The notes beneath the pieces are model-generated. The model did no database searches, was not told the DNA's origin, and was given only the letters and a program-made list of their open reading frames with translations. This document shows, in pieces, positions 49,545 through 58,379 of a DNA stretch of 64,000 nt (positions are counted from its first letter, which is position 1; every line of letters begins with the position of its first letter). This DNA is from M55B118 sp964501715 (lineage in GTDB: Bacteria; Bacillota_I; Bacilli_A; Izemoplasmatales; Izemoplasmataceae). The position numbers and the translations under genes were made by a program. The stretch covers positions 28,839 to 92,838 of the forward strand of contig CAZCTR010000004.1 in the NCBI GenBank assembly GCA_964501715.1. The letters are read 5' to 3'.

Positions 49545-49571
49545 AAGAGTGGGTCAAAGCCCGCTCTTTTT
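49545..49571 (+). terminator. Terminator-like hairpin in the rimP-nusA leader (attenuator)
   Basis: AAGAGTGGG / CCCGCTCTT stem including a U-G pair, CAAA loop, and a short, interrupted T-run, located between the promoter and the rimP ribosome site. It resembles a weak, NusA-dependent terminator and could let NusA limit its own operon. Confidence 0.65.
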
Positions 49572-49592
49572 ATGCCATAAGGAGGAGTAACC

Positions 49593-50045
49593 ATGATCAA
49601 AATGGAAGAAGCATTGAAACAACAAATACAAAAAGAAGTCGAATCGCTTGAATACGCGTTCTATGACGTCCACATCAAGACCGTTCAAGGTGACAGGGTC
49701 CTGAGTGTCGAGATCGACCACAGGAACGGCATCGACCTTGATGACTGCGTGAAGGTCTCCGAACACCTGTCCGCATTCCTCGACGAGGAGGATCCGATTC
49801 AGGAATCCTACATGCTCGAAGTCACGAGCGCAGGCGCGGAACATCCCCTCAGAAACGCCGAAGAGATTGAACGCGCCCATGGGAAGTATGTGCATGTCGA
49901 GACATTCGAACAAGTCTTCGAAGGCATCCTCGAGAGCATGGATGACGCTTCGATCACCATCCGCGAGAACAAGAAGACGACGACCATACTGATGGCGGAT
50001 ATACAAAACATCCGTCTCGCCATCGATTTCAAGGGAGGCAAATAG
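49593..50045 (+). CDS. rimP: Ribosome maturation factor RimP
   Basis: 150 residues, needed for 30S maturation. The N-terminal domain has DVHIKTVQGDRVLSVEID and NGIDLDDCVKVSEHLSAFLD near 47-66, then YMLEVTSAGAEHPLRN near 71-86, the RimP signature (usually EVSSPGxDRPL); here the Pro of SPG is Ala. The C-terminal domain is an SH3-like barrel. AAGGAGGAG precedes the start. First gene of the conserved rimP-nusA-rnpM-ylxQ-infB-rbfA operon. Confidence 0.92.
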   Translation: MIKMEEALKQQIQKEVESLEYAFYDVHIKTVQGDRVLSVEIDHRNGIDLDDCVKVSEHLSAFLDEEDPIQESYMLEVTSAGAEHPLRNAEEIERAHGKYVHVETFEQVFEGILESMDDASITIRENKKTTTILMADIQNIRLAIDFKGGK

Positions 50046-50046
50046 C

Positions 50047-51279
50047 ATGAAATCCAAGCAATTCTATGAAGCGCTCGACGCCGTTGTGAAAGAACGCGGA
50101 CTTCCAAAAGAGGAAGTCCTTGAACTGTTGAGACGCGGATTCTTGAACGCATACAAGAAAGAATACGACAACAACGAGAATGCACGGGTCGAATTCAAGG
50201 AAGAGAAGAACGAGATTCTCGTCAAAGCCGATTATCTGGTTGTCGAAGACGACCCCGCGAGCGACCAGGTGAGCCTCGAGGAAGCCAGGAAAGAAAAGAA
50301 GACCATCAAAGTCGGCGACACACTCACCCGGGACATCACCCCGAAAGATTTCGGACGCATCGCGGTGGTGAGCGCCAAGCAGATTCTGACACAAGGCCTC
50401 AAGAACCTTGAGCGCGAGAAGGTCTACAACATCTTCAAAGAACGCGAGAACGAGATGATCAACACGGAGATCACCGGCCTCAACAAGGATTTCGTGACCT
50501 TGTCGCTCGGACACAACCTGGAGACAAGCCTCCCGAGAAAAGAACTTCTCAGAACCGACGAGACCCGCATAGGCGCCAAGCTCAAAGTCTATATCACCAA
50601 AGTCGAGATGACCACCAAGGGTCCGAAGGTCTTTGTGTCCAGAACGGACAGGAACCTGGTGAAACGCCTGCTTGAACAAGTCACACCGGAGATCATGGAC
50701 GGCACCGTCGAGATCATGGGGCTCGCCCGCGACGCGGGCAGCAGAAGCAAGGTCGCGGTGTTCAGCCATGATGAGAACGTGGACCCTGTCGGCGCCGTGG
50801 TCGGCTATAAGGGCGAGCGCATCAAAGAAGTGCTCGACGCCCTTCAAGGTGAGCGCATCGACATCTATGAATGGGCCAAGGAACCAGCCGAGCTCATCTC
50901 GAATGCGCTCGAACCCGCCAAAGTCGTCGGAATCAACCCCAATCACAAGGACAAAAGCGCAATCGTGATCGTCGAGGACCGCTACTACACCTCCGCGATT
51001 GGCGCCAAAGGACAAAACGCCCGCCTCGCGGCCCAATCAAGCGGATGGAAGATTGACATCAAGTCCATCACCGACGCCGATGAGCAAGGCATTCACTACC
51101 GTCCTATTGATGATGAAAGCTATGACGGCGCGGGTGATGATGCGGATGAGGATTACTACACCCCTGGCGACATCCCTCATGAAGAGGAGATGGACGGGGA
51201 CGATTACGACGCTTACGATGAATCCGTCCATGAGGACGCCGCCTATTACGATGGGGGCGATGACGATGAAAAAGCGTAA
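50047..51279 (+). CDS. nusA: Transcription elongation/termination factor NusA
   Basis: 410 residues. The N-terminal RNA polymerase-binding domain (to about 130) is followed by an S1 domain, then KH1 and KH2: GLARDAGSRSKVAVFS near 223-238, VGAVVGYKGERIKEVLDAL near 248-266, and the NPNHKDKSAIVIV / GAKGQNARLAAQ pair near 298-331. The last 55 residues form a strongly acidic Asp/Glu/Tyr tail not found in B. subtilis NusA. NusA promotes pausing and intrinsic termination. One base separates it from rimP; GGGAGGC precedes the start. Confidence 0.94.
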   Translation: MKSKQFYEALDAVVKERGLPKEEVLELLRRGFLNAYKKEYDNNENARVEFKEEKNEILVKADYLVVEDDPASDQVSLEEARKEKKTIKVGDTLTRDITPKDFGRIAVVSAKQILTQGLKNLEREKVYNIFKERENEMINTEITGLNKDFVTLSLGHNLETSLPRKELLRTDETRIGAKLKVYITKVEMTTKGPKVFVSRTDRNLVKRLLEQVTPEIMDGTVEIMGLARDAGSRSKVAVFSHDENVDPVGAVVGYKGERIKEVLDALQGERIDIYEWAKEPAELISNALEPAKVVGINPNHKDKSAIVIVEDRYYTSAIGAKGQNARLAAQSSGWKIDIKSITDADEQGIHYRPIDDESYDGAGDDADEDYYTPGDIPHEEEMDGDDYDAYDESVHEDAAYYDGGDDDEKA

Positions 51280-51532
51280 AGAGCCTTTGAGAAAATGCGT
51301 GGCGACCGGAGAGATGCTTCCGAAACAGGCCATGCTCCGCATCGTCAAGAACAAAGAAGGGGAGATCTTCGTCGACCCCACGGGCAAGGCACATGGACGC
51401 GGCGCATATGTCAAATTCGACAAGTTGGCCGTCCAGACACTCAAGAAGAAACGCATCCTGGACAAGGTGTTCTCCATGAAAGTCGACCCGTCCGTCTATG
51501 ATGCCATCGATGAAGCAATCCCCCATGAGTGA
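51266..51532 (+). CDS. rnpM: YlxR/RnpM RNA-binding protein
   Basis: 88 residues. KEPLRKCVATGEM near 5-17 and the later GRGAYVKFD near 44-52 are the YlxR hallmarks (usually RKC..C/TGE and GRGAYLC). The protein is known to bind RNase P RNA in Bacillus. Its start lies inside the end of nusA (14-base overlap), preceded by a purine-rich GGGGGCGATG. The stop overlaps the next gene. Confidence 0.88.
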   Translation: MKKRKEPLRKCVATGEMLPKQAMLRIVKNKEGEIFVDPTGKAHGRGAYVKFDKLAVQTLKKKRILDKVFSMKVDPSVYDAIDEAIPHE

Positions 51533-51821
51533 TACGCGCACACTCGGTCTACTCGGCCTCGCCGCCCGCGCAGGCGGAATCGTCGATGGTGCCGAGCGGG
51601 TAGTAGAAGCGCTCAGGAAAAAACCGAAACCGCTCGTCTTTCTTGCGAAAGACGCCGGGGAGAACACGGCGAAAAAAGTCCGCGACAAATGTGAAACCTA
51701 TCACATCGAGATTGATGAGACTTTCTCAAAGGACGCACTCTCCCAAGCGATCGGAAAGAAAAATCGAACAGTCATCGCGGTGACGGACCAGAGATTTGTC
51801 CGGCCGCTATGCAAAACCTGA
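51525..51821 (+). CDS. ylxQ: L7Ae-family ribosomal protein YlxQ
   Basis: 98 residues. LGLLGLAARAGGIVDGAERV near 6-25 and the GENTAKKVRDKCE segment near 45-57 match YlxQ/L7Ae-type kink-turn binding proteins. The exact target is not known. Start at 51525 overlaps rnpM by 8 bases; an ATG four codons earlier is also possible as the ribosome site is weak. Confidence 0.85.
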   Translation: MSDTRTLGLLGLAARAGGIVDGAERVVEALRKKPKPLVFLAKDAGENTAKKVRDKCETYHIEIDETFSKDALSQAIGKKNRTVIAVTDQRFVRPLCKT

Positions 51822-51839
51822 TAGAAAGAGGTGGTTTTG

Positions 51840-53681
51840 ATGGCCAAGAAACATCAAAACAACAACAGGCGCCGTCCCAACAGACGCCGTCCGAACAAAC
51901 AACCAAAAAGGAAGGCTCCACCGAAGCCCAAAGGGCCCATCAAGTTCAAAGAGGGCATGACGGTCTCCGATCTCTCACAGATGATCGGTGTGCCCATCAG
52001 CACCCTGCTCAAGAAACTTATGACCCTCGGCACGATGGCCAATCAGAATCAGCCACTATCCAAAGAGGCTGTGGAGCTGATCGCCTTGGAATATGACCTC
52101 GCCCTTGAGGAGGACACCTCCGATGAGATTGTCCGCTTCGAGGATCTGAGTACGGATGACGCAGAGGAGGACCTTGAGATCCGCCCCCCTGTCGTCACCA
52201 TCATGGGCCATGTCGACCACGGAAAGACCACCCTTCTCGACACCATCCGCAACGCCCGTGTCACAGAGGGTGAAGCGGGCGGCATCACCCAGCACATCGG
52301 TGCGTACCGCTACTTCACCGATGAGGATGAAACCATCACATTCATCGACACGCCCGGCCACGCCGCCTTCACCGAGATGCGTGCGAGAGGTGCCAAAATC
52401 ACCGATATCGCCATCCTTGTCGTTGCCGCGGATGACGGCGTCATGCCGCAAACCCGCGAGGCGATCGACCACGTGAAGGCCGCAGGTGTTCCCGTGATCG
52501 TCGCTGTGAACAAAATGGACATGGCCGGCGCGAATCCCGACAAGGTCAAACAGGAACTCGCCGAATTCAACCTCATCCCAGAGGAATGGGGTGGCGAGAC
52601 CATCTTCGTCGAACTCTCGGCCCTCAAAGGCGAAGGGATCGACACGCTCATCGAGATGATCACGCTGACCGCGGAGGTCACTGAGATCAAGGCGAACCCG
52701 AACCGTGAGGCCCAAGGACACGTCATCGAAGCCGAACTCGATAAAGGGCGCGGTCCGGTCGCGACGCTGCTTGTGCAAAACGGAACCCTCCACACCGGGG
52801 ACATCCTCGTGGTCGGTGACACGTATGGCCGTGTCCGCGCGATGACCGATGATTTCGCCAAACAGGTTGACAACGCGCTTCCGAGCATGGCTGTCGAGGT
52901 CATCGGACTTTCCGATGTGCCGCAGGCGGGGGACCCCTTCATGGTCTTTCCCGATGAGAAGAAGGCGCGTTACATCGCTGAAAAGCGTGCTGAGGAGACA
53001 TGGAAGGAAGAACATGGTGTCAACAAGACTGTCAGTCTCGACGACATGTTCGCCCAGTTCGCCGACAGCGACAAGAAACAATTGAACGTCATCATCAAAG
53101 GGGACACCCAGGGATCGATCGAAGCCCTCAAAGGCTCCCTTGAACAGATCGATGTCGAAGGCGCGAACGTCACTGTCATCCGTTCAAGTGTCGGCACCAT
53201 CACCGAGACCGATGTCACGCTCGCACTTGCGAGCCACGCCGTCATTCTCGGATTCAATGTCCGTCCGAATGCGAATGTCCGTGACGACGCCCGTGAAAAG
53301 GGCGTGGAAATCAGACTCTACAGCGTCATATACAAAGCCATCGAGGATATCGAAATGGCCATGAAAGGCATGCTCGACCCCGAATACGAAGAAGTCGTCA
53401 CCGGTCAGGCGGAAGTCAGGGACACCTTCAAGATCTCCAAACTCGGCACCGTCGCCGGATGTTATGTGACCGACGGCACCATCAACCGAGACAGCACCGT
53501 GCGCGTCATCCGTGACGGCGTGGTGGTCTACGAGGGTGAACTCTCAAGCCTGAAGCGGTATAAGGACGACGCGAAAGAAGTCCGTCAGGGCTTCGAATGC
53601 GGCATCATGATCGACAAGTTCAACGACATCAAGACGGGAGACATCATTGAGGCTTCTGTCACGAAGGAGGTTGAGCGTTAA
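51840..53681 (+). CDS. infB: Translation initiation factor IF-2
   Basis: 613 residues, a compact IF-2. A short basic N terminus (KHQNNNRRRPNRRRPNKQPK) precedes the IF2-N domain MTVSDLSQMIGV near 41-52. The G domain has GHVDHGKTT near 123-131, DTPGHAAF near 170-177 and NKMD near 224-227; domains II-IV follow, with C-terminal KISKLGTVAGCYVTDGTI. It delivers initiator tRNA to the 30S subunit. Start at 51840, after AGAGGTGG; a start three codons earlier is possible. Confidence 0.96.
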   Translation: MAKKHQNNNRRRPNRRRPNKQPKRKAPPKPKGPIKFKEGMTVSDLSQMIGVPISTLLKKLMTLGTMANQNQPLSKEAVELIALEYDLALEEDTSDEIVRFEDLSTDDAEEDLEIRPPVVTIMGHVDHGKTTLLDTIRNARVTEGEAGGITQHIGAYRYFTDEDETITFIDTPGHAAFTEMRARGAKITDIAILVVAADDGVMPQTREAIDHVKAAGVPVIVAVNKMDMAGANPDKVKQELAEFNLIPEEWGGETIFVELSALKGEGIDTLIEMITLTAEVTEIKANPNREAQGHVIEAELDKGRGPVATLLVQNGTLHTGDILVVGDTYGRVRAMTDDFAKQVDNALPSMAVEVIGLSDVPQAGDPFMVFPDEKKARYIAEKRAEETWKEEHGVNKTVSLDDMFAQFADSDKKQLNVIIKGDTQGSIEALKGSLEQIDVEGANVTVIRSSVGTITETDVTLALASHAVILGFNVRPNANVRDDAREKGVEIRLYSVIYKAIEDIEMAMKGMLDPEYEEVVTGQAEVRDTFKISKLGTVAGCYVTDGTINRDSTVRVIRDGVVVYEGELSSLKRYKDDAKEVRQGFECGIMIDKFNDIKTGDIIEASVTKEVER

Positions 53682-54046
53682 TGCCCAACATCCCCCGGTT
53701 GGAATCCGACATCGAGCGTGCGATCACTAGAATCCTGCGCGAAGATGCCAAAGATCCCGACATCGGTTTCATCACAGTCACCGATGTCGAACTCACAAGG
53801 GACCTCTCCTATCTCACCATCCACTATACTGTGCTTGAAGACGATGCGCACAGCCGCGAAACGGTCAAGGGCGCACTTGAACGTTCCAACAAGTTCATCC
53901 GGACCGCCCTGGCGCAGAAAGTGCATCTGCGCAAAATGCCCGAACTGCGTTTCCGTTATGACGAGACGCTCGACCGCTCCATCCGCATCAATGAAGGATT
54001 GAAAAAGGTCATGAAAGACGATTCGGACAAGGAAGGCGAAAAATAG
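53681..54046 (+). CDS. rbfA: Ribosome-binding factor A
   Basis: 121 residues, KH-type fold. RLESDIERAITRILREDAKDP near 5-25, VTDVELTRDLSYLTIHYTVL near 32-51 and LRKMPELRFRYDETLDRSIRI near 83-103 are typical; the ELRF..D motif is intact. It assists late 16S rRNA maturation and cold growth. The start overlaps the infB stop by one base; AAGGAGG precedes it. Last gene of the operon. Confidence 0.93.
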   Translation: MPNIPRLESDIERAITRILREDAKDPDIGFITVTDVELTRDLSYLTIHYTVLEDDAHSRETVKGALERSNKFIRTALAQKVHLRKMPELRFRYDETLDRSIRINEGLKKVMKDDSDKEGEK

Positions 54047-54072
54047 AAGCGGGATTCCTCGCTTCTATTTTG
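54041..54072 (+). terminator. Terminator of the rimP-rbfA operon
   Basis: AAATAGAAGCG / CGCTTCTATTT stem with an 8-base loop; the T-run is short, so readthrough into uvrC is possible. Confidence 0.7.
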
Positions 54073-54094
54073 TATGCGCAAGTGAGGCGATAAC

Positions 54095-55855
54095 ATGTTC
54101 AAAGAAAGGCTCAAGACGGTTCCGAAGAAACCCGGGTCCTACCAGATGTATAACGCCAGCGGACAGATCATCTATGTCGGCAAGGCGAAGAATCTTAAAA
54201 GCAGGCTGTCAAGCTACTTCACCGGGACCCATGATCACAAGACCACAAAAATGGTGCAGTCGGTGGCCGATTTCGATTACATCGTCACCCACAGCGAACT
54301 CGAGGCGCTGATCCTCGAACTCGACCTCATCAAGGAGCACCAGCCCAGATACAACATCCTGCTCATGGATGACAAGTCCTATCCCTACATCGTGATCACC
54401 GAGGAGAAGCATCCGAAGATGATCGTGAGCAGGCGCGTGAGCCGCAAGGTGAAACGGCGGTTCGGACCGTACCCGAACGTCCGCGCCGCACGGGAGACAT
54501 TGAAGCTTCTCAATAAGCTCTATCCTTTGAGGAAATGCCAGACTTTGCCTGATGAGCCCTGCCTCTATTATTATCTAGGGCAATGTCTCGCCCCCTGCAT
54601 AAAGCCTGTCGAACAGGCCGATTATCAAAAGATCATCCACAACATCACCCGTTTTTTGAAAGGCGACACCCGCGAGATCATCAAGGATCTCGAGTCCAAG
54701 ATGACACGCGCATCGGACGCACTCGAATTCGAGCGCGCCCAGGAATACAAGGAGACCATCGACGCGATCAGAACGACCACCGAGACCAAACAGGCGGTCA
54801 ACATCACGGACCTGAGGGACCGTGACATCATCGGCGTCGATTATGACGACACCTTCGTCACCATCGCGATCCTCTTTGTCCGCTATGGCAAGATTCACGC
54901 ATCCGACAAACGCATCATGCGCTACACAGTCGATCCCGTGCAAAGCGTAGTCGAGTATCTCGGACAGTTCTACCGCACCTATCCGGTCCCGAAAGAGATC
55001 TTCATCAATGATATTGAAACATTTTCGGTCCTCGAGGATCTGCTAGATGCGAGCGTGACCATGCCAAGACGGGGCATCAAGAAAAAACTCCTCGACATGG
55101 CGGTTGTGAACGCCAGGGACACACTCCAAAACGAACGGGAACGCGCCGACAAGGAACACGAGAAGACATTCGGCGTGCTCGACGAACTCGCCGAGCTTCT
55201 GCAGATCCCCACCCCCTATCATATCGAGGCCTTCGACAATTCCCACACCTACGGCACCTACCCTGTGAGCAGCCTCGTCGTGTTCAAGAACGCTAAGCCC
55301 GCCAAGCAGAACTATCGCAAATTCAAACTCGAGACTGAAAGCCGGCAGACCGGTGACACGGAACAGATGAAAGAAGTGCTATACCGGCGGTATCGCCGTG
55401 TCCTCATGGAAGATAGGCCCAAGCCCGACCTCATCCTCGTCGATGGCGGCATCCAGCAGATGAACGCCGCGAAAGAGGTCCTCAATGCGCTCGAACTGAA
55501 GATCCCCCTCGCCGGACTCGTGAAATCATCCGACCACAAGACGCACCATCTCTTGGACAGCGATCACGGCACCATCGACCTGACACCGGGGACAAAGCTT
55601 TTCACCTTTCTCTCCACAGTGCAGGAAGAAGCCCATCGCTTCGCCATCACCTTTCACAAGGACCTTAGAAGCAAAGGGCTCTATGAAAGCATCCTCGACA
55701 CCATCGACGGTGTCGGCGCGAAGACGAAGAAGAAACTTTTGCGAACCTTCGGGTCCATCGACGGCATCAAAGAGGCCTCCTATGATGAACTCAAGGCGCT
55801 CAACATCCCCCACAAGACCATCGAAAACATACGGCGCACGCTGAATGCCAAATGA
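54095..55855 (+). CDS. uvrC: Excinuclease ABC subunit C
   Basis: 586 residues. GIY-YIG nuclease at the start (PGSYQMYNASGQIIYVGKA near 9-27), a CQTL..EPCLYYYLGQCLAPC cysteine region near 149-168, a UVR motif near 195-230, the RNase H-like C-terminal nuclease with ECFD-type core HIEAFDNSHTYGTYPVSSLV near 375-394 and DLILVDGGIQQMNAA near 445-459, then helix-hairpin-helix repeats near 540-586. It makes both incisions in nucleotide excision repair. GTGAGGCGA precedes the start. Together with photolyase it handles UV damage. Confidence 0.95.
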   Translation: MFKERLKTVPKKPGSYQMYNASGQIIYVGKAKNLKSRLSSYFTGTHDHKTTKMVQSVADFDYIVTHSELEALILELDLIKEHQPRYNILLMDDKSYPYIVITEEKHPKMIVSRRVSRKVKRRFGPYPNVRAARETLKLLNKLYPLRKCQTLPDEPCLYYYLGQCLAPCIKPVEQADYQKIIHNITRFLKGDTREIIKDLESKMTRASDALEFERAQEYKETIDAIRTTTETKQAVNITDLRDRDIIGVDYDDTFVTIAILFVRYGKIHASDKRIMRYTVDPVQSVVEYLGQFYRTYPVPKEIFINDIETFSVLEDLLDASVTMPRRGIKKKLLDMAVVNARDTLQNERERADKEHEKTFGVLDELAELLQIPTPYHIEAFDNSHTYGTYPVSSLVVFKNAKPAKQNYRKFKLETESRQTGDTEQMKEVLYRRYRRVLMEDRPKPDLILVDGGIQQMNAAKEVLNALELKIPLAGLVKSSDHKTHHLLDSDHGTIDLTPGTKLFTFLSTVQEEAHRFAITFHKDLRSKGLYESILDTIDGVGAKTKKKLLRTFGSIDGIKEASYDELKALNIPHKTIENIRRTLNAK

Positions 55856-55870
55856 TTGACAGGTGAGACC

Positions 55871-56740
55871 ATGCCCACAGTTTACGGAAAGATCATAGAC
55901 GTCGATACCAAACGTCGCACCATCGACATCATCCACAGAGGGAAAAAGAAGACATGTTACCTCCAACGCTCGAAATTCAACACTTTCTCTAGCTTTCTGC
56001 GCGTTGGGCATTTCGCCGTGCTCAGGGTGTCAAAACCGAAACGCAAACGCGACTACGTCGCCTACACTGTGAGGGACGTGAAAAAGCTCATTCAACCCAT
56101 CGCGGGCAAAAGAAGGGTCCTTTTCTCCACGGTCACGCTCAAGCGTGAGATCCGCACATTCATCAACACCCTCGGCGCAAAACTCTATCTCGATTTCGAG
56201 ATGAGCATGCATCCATACAGGGTCGACAAGGATTTCAAACAGGAGATCATCCAGGCCGGCTACATTCTCGTCGACAAGGATGACAACGTCCTAAAAAAGT
56301 ATGAAACCTTCATAAGACCCACCCGTCACAAGACCCTCACCAAACGGACGCTCAAATTCCTCACCCTCACCCAGAAGGATGTCGATCAGGGCATCCCATT
56401 CGAGACTTTCTATGAGCATCTGAAAAACCTCCTCGACACCCATGACCCCGCCATCATCGTCTGGGGGAGAAACGACTTCCTCTCCCTCGATGAGGCCTAC
56501 GAACTCAACCGACTTCCCTCGCTTGCCAAAGGGAGCCGGTTTGTGAACCTGCTTCAGCTGCACAAGAACTATTTCCGCTACAAGGACGATGTCGGCCTCA
56601 AGACCGCATTCACCATGTATGGAAACAGTCTTGACACACAAAGGCACGACGCCTACGAGGACGCCTGGATGACAAAGAGGATCTTCGAGGGGTTCAGACA
56701 CTGGATCAACCATGAAAAAGGCGATCCCTTAAAGCGGTGA
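55871..56740 (+). CDS. DEDD-family 3'-5' exonuclease-like protein
   Basis: 289 residues. The exonuclease core runs from about 100: LYLDFEMSM with Asp and Glu of Exo I, IIVWGRNDFLSLDEA near 196-210 as Exo II, and RHDAYEDAWMTKRI near 259-272 with the His and Asp of Exo III, hence DEDDh like RNase T or the polymerase III epsilon chain. The first 75 residues look like an added small beta domain and resemble no family I can name. Start at the ATG at 55871 after GGTGAG, 15 bases past uvrC. Its substrate, RNA or DNA, is open; KapD-like function is one option. Confidence 0.72.
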   Translation: MPTVYGKIIDVDTKRRTIDIIHRGKKKTCYLQRSKFNTFSSFLRVGHFAVLRVSKPKRKRDYVAYTVRDVKKLIQPIAGKRRVLFSTVTLKREIRTFINTLGAKLYLDFEMSMHPYRVDKDFKQEIIQAGYILVDKDDNVLKKYETFIRPTRHKTLTKRTLKFLTLTQKDVDQGIPFETFYEHLKNLLDTHDPAIIVWGRNDFLSLDEAYELNRLPSLAKGSRFVNLLQLHKNYFRYKDDVGLKTAFTMYGNSLDTQRHDAYEDAWMTKRIFEGFRHWINHEKGDPLKR

Positions 56741-56760
56741 TTGCCGACAAGTGACTTTTG

Positions 56761-56798
56761 AAAAGGAATGCCCCCAGGTTTGGAGGCATTCCTTTTGT
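56761..56798. terminator. Bidirectional terminator between exonuclease and pruA
   Basis: AAAAGGAATGCC / GGCATTCCTTTT stem with a partly paired C/G-rich loop, between convergent genes. Confidence 0.85.
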
Positions 56799-56804
56799 TT
56801 ATGT

Positions 56805-58361
56805 CTAGAGCGCTTCGGTGATCGTCTTGCCAAGCATGAAGAGCTTCAGGTAATCCGGGCCTCCGGCCTTGGAATCGGTGCCGCTCATGAAGAACCCTCC
56901 GAAAGGCTGATAGCCCACAATCGCACCGGTGCACTTGCGGTTGAAATAGAGGTTTCCGACGTGGAAATCCTCGCGGGCGCGCTCGAGGTGTGCCCGCTCA
57001 TGCGAGAGGACCGCGCCGGTGAGGCCGTACTCTGTGCTGTTGGCGATGTCCAAAGCCTCCCCGAAGTCTCTGAAAGGGGTGAGGGCGAGGACGGGTCCGA
57101 AGATTTCCTCTTGCATGATCCGTGCTTTCGGATCGACATCGTAAAAGGCGGTCGGCTGAATGAACCACCCTTTCGAGTCGTCCCCTTCGCCGCCGAAGAG
57201 AAGCTTGCCTTCCTCTTTTCCGGTCTCGATATAGCCCATGATCTTGTTGAAGGCCTTCTCATCGGTCACGGGCCCCATGAAATGATCCTCGTCGGCAGGG
57301 TCCCCGATGGACTTGTCCTTGATCTGCTCCTTGAGCTTTTCAAGCACCTGTTCATAGATGTCTTCGTGGATGATGCCCCGGCTCGCCGCGCTGCATTTTT
57401 GCCCGCTGAATCCATAGGCGGACGCAAGAAGGGCTTCGGCGGCCTTGTCCGGGTCGTAGTCCCGGTCGACGATGATGGCGTCCTTGCCCCCCATCTCTGC
57501 GATGACACGCTTCAAACTCTTCTGGTTGGGACGGACTTTCGCGGCCTCCGCATAGATGGTCTGTCCGACGGCTTTGGATCCCGTGAAACTGATGAAAGAC
57601 GTTTTCGGATGCTTCACCAGATAGCCTCCGACCTCCTCGCCTTCGCCAGGGACAAAATTGACCACACCCCTTGGGAGTCCAGCCTCGTGCAGGACCTCGA
57701 GGAACTTGTATGCGATGACCTGCGTCGTGATCGCGGGTTTCAAGATGACGGCGTTCCCGGTCACGAGGGCGGAAGCGGTCATGCCGCTCATGATGGCGAG
57801 GGGAAAGTTCCAGGGGGTGATGACGATGCCGACACCCATGGGGATGTATTTGAATTCGTTTCGCTCGACATGTCTGCGGGAGAGGACTTTCTTGTCCACT
57901 TCCTCTAGTTCAAGCATCTGACGCCCATAGTATTCCAAAAAATCGATCGCTTCGGCGGTGTCCGCATCCGCTTCCTTGTAAGGTTTGCCCGCTTCCTTTG
58001 TCATGAGGGCGGAGAACTCGAACTTGCGTTTGCGGATGATCGCCGCCGCCTTGAAAAGGATGTCCGCCCTGAAAGAAGCGGATGTCTTGCGCCATGTCGA
58101 GAAGGTGTTCAAGGATGCCTGTATCGCGTCCTCGGCCTCCTTTTGCGTTGCCTGATGAAGACGACCGATGATTTCGGAGTGATCGGCCGGGTTCCTCGAT
58201 TCATAGAAGGTTCCGCTCTTGACGTGCTCCCCTCCGATATACAGAGGATATTCTTCGCCCAGATACCCTTTCACCGTCTTCAAGCCCTCGTGGTACCGTT
58301 TGATGGTCGTCTTGTCGGAAAAATCCGAAAAAGGCTCCATTTGGAAATCATAAATTGCCAT
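56805..58361 (-). CDS. pruA: 1-pyrroline-5-carboxylate dehydrogenase
   Basis: 518 residues, monofunctional aldehyde dehydrogenase of the P5C/RocA type. It oxidises glutamate semialdehyde to glutamate with NAD. VVITPWNFPLAIMSGMTASA near 177-196, FTGSKAVGQ near 257-265, the catalytic Glu in VIAEMGGKDAIIVD near 285-298, the nucleophile Cys323 in GQKCSAASR, and EIFGPVLAL near 421-429. Last gene of the minus-strand operon that begins at 61679; the upstream subunits form a flavo-Fe-S amino acid dehydrogenase, so the pathway is proline to glutamate. AGAGGAGAATGACAT precedes the start. Confidence 0.93.
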   Translation of the reverse strand: MAIYDFQMEPFSDFSDKTTIKRYHEGLKTVKGYLGEEYPLYIGGEHVKSGTFYESRNPADHSEIIGRLHQATQKEAEDAIQASLNTFSTWRKTSASFRADILFKAAAIIRKRKFEFSALMTKEAGKPYKEADADTAEAIDFLEYYGRQMLELEEVDKKVLSRRHVERNEFKYIPMGVGIVITPWNFPLAIMSGMTASALVTGNAVILKPAITTQVIAYKFLEVLHEAGLPRGVVNFVPGEGEEVGGYLVKHPKTSFISFTGSKAVGQTIYAEAAKVRPNQKSLKRVIAEMGGKDAIIVDRDYDPDKAAEALLASAYGFSGQKCSAASRGIIHEDIYEQVLEKLKEQIKDKSIGDPADEDHFMGPVTDEKAFNKIMGYIETGKEEGKLLFGGEGDDSKGWFIQPTAFYDVDPKARIMQEEIFGPVLALTPFRDFGEALDIANSTEYGLTGAVLSHERAHLERAREDFHVGNLYFNRKCTGAIVGYQPFGGFFMSGTDSKAGGPDYLKLFMLGKTITEAL

Positions 58362-58379
58362 ATGTCATTCTCCTCTCTT

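Noticed and set aside
50029..51036. 335-codon minus-strand frame opposite nusA
   Set aside because: Lies over the KH domains of nusA and has no independent support.
52056..53081. 341-codon open frame on the minus strand opposite infB
   Set aside because: Antisense shadow of a conserved gene; no ribosome site, no family resemblance, and codon pattern mirrors infB.
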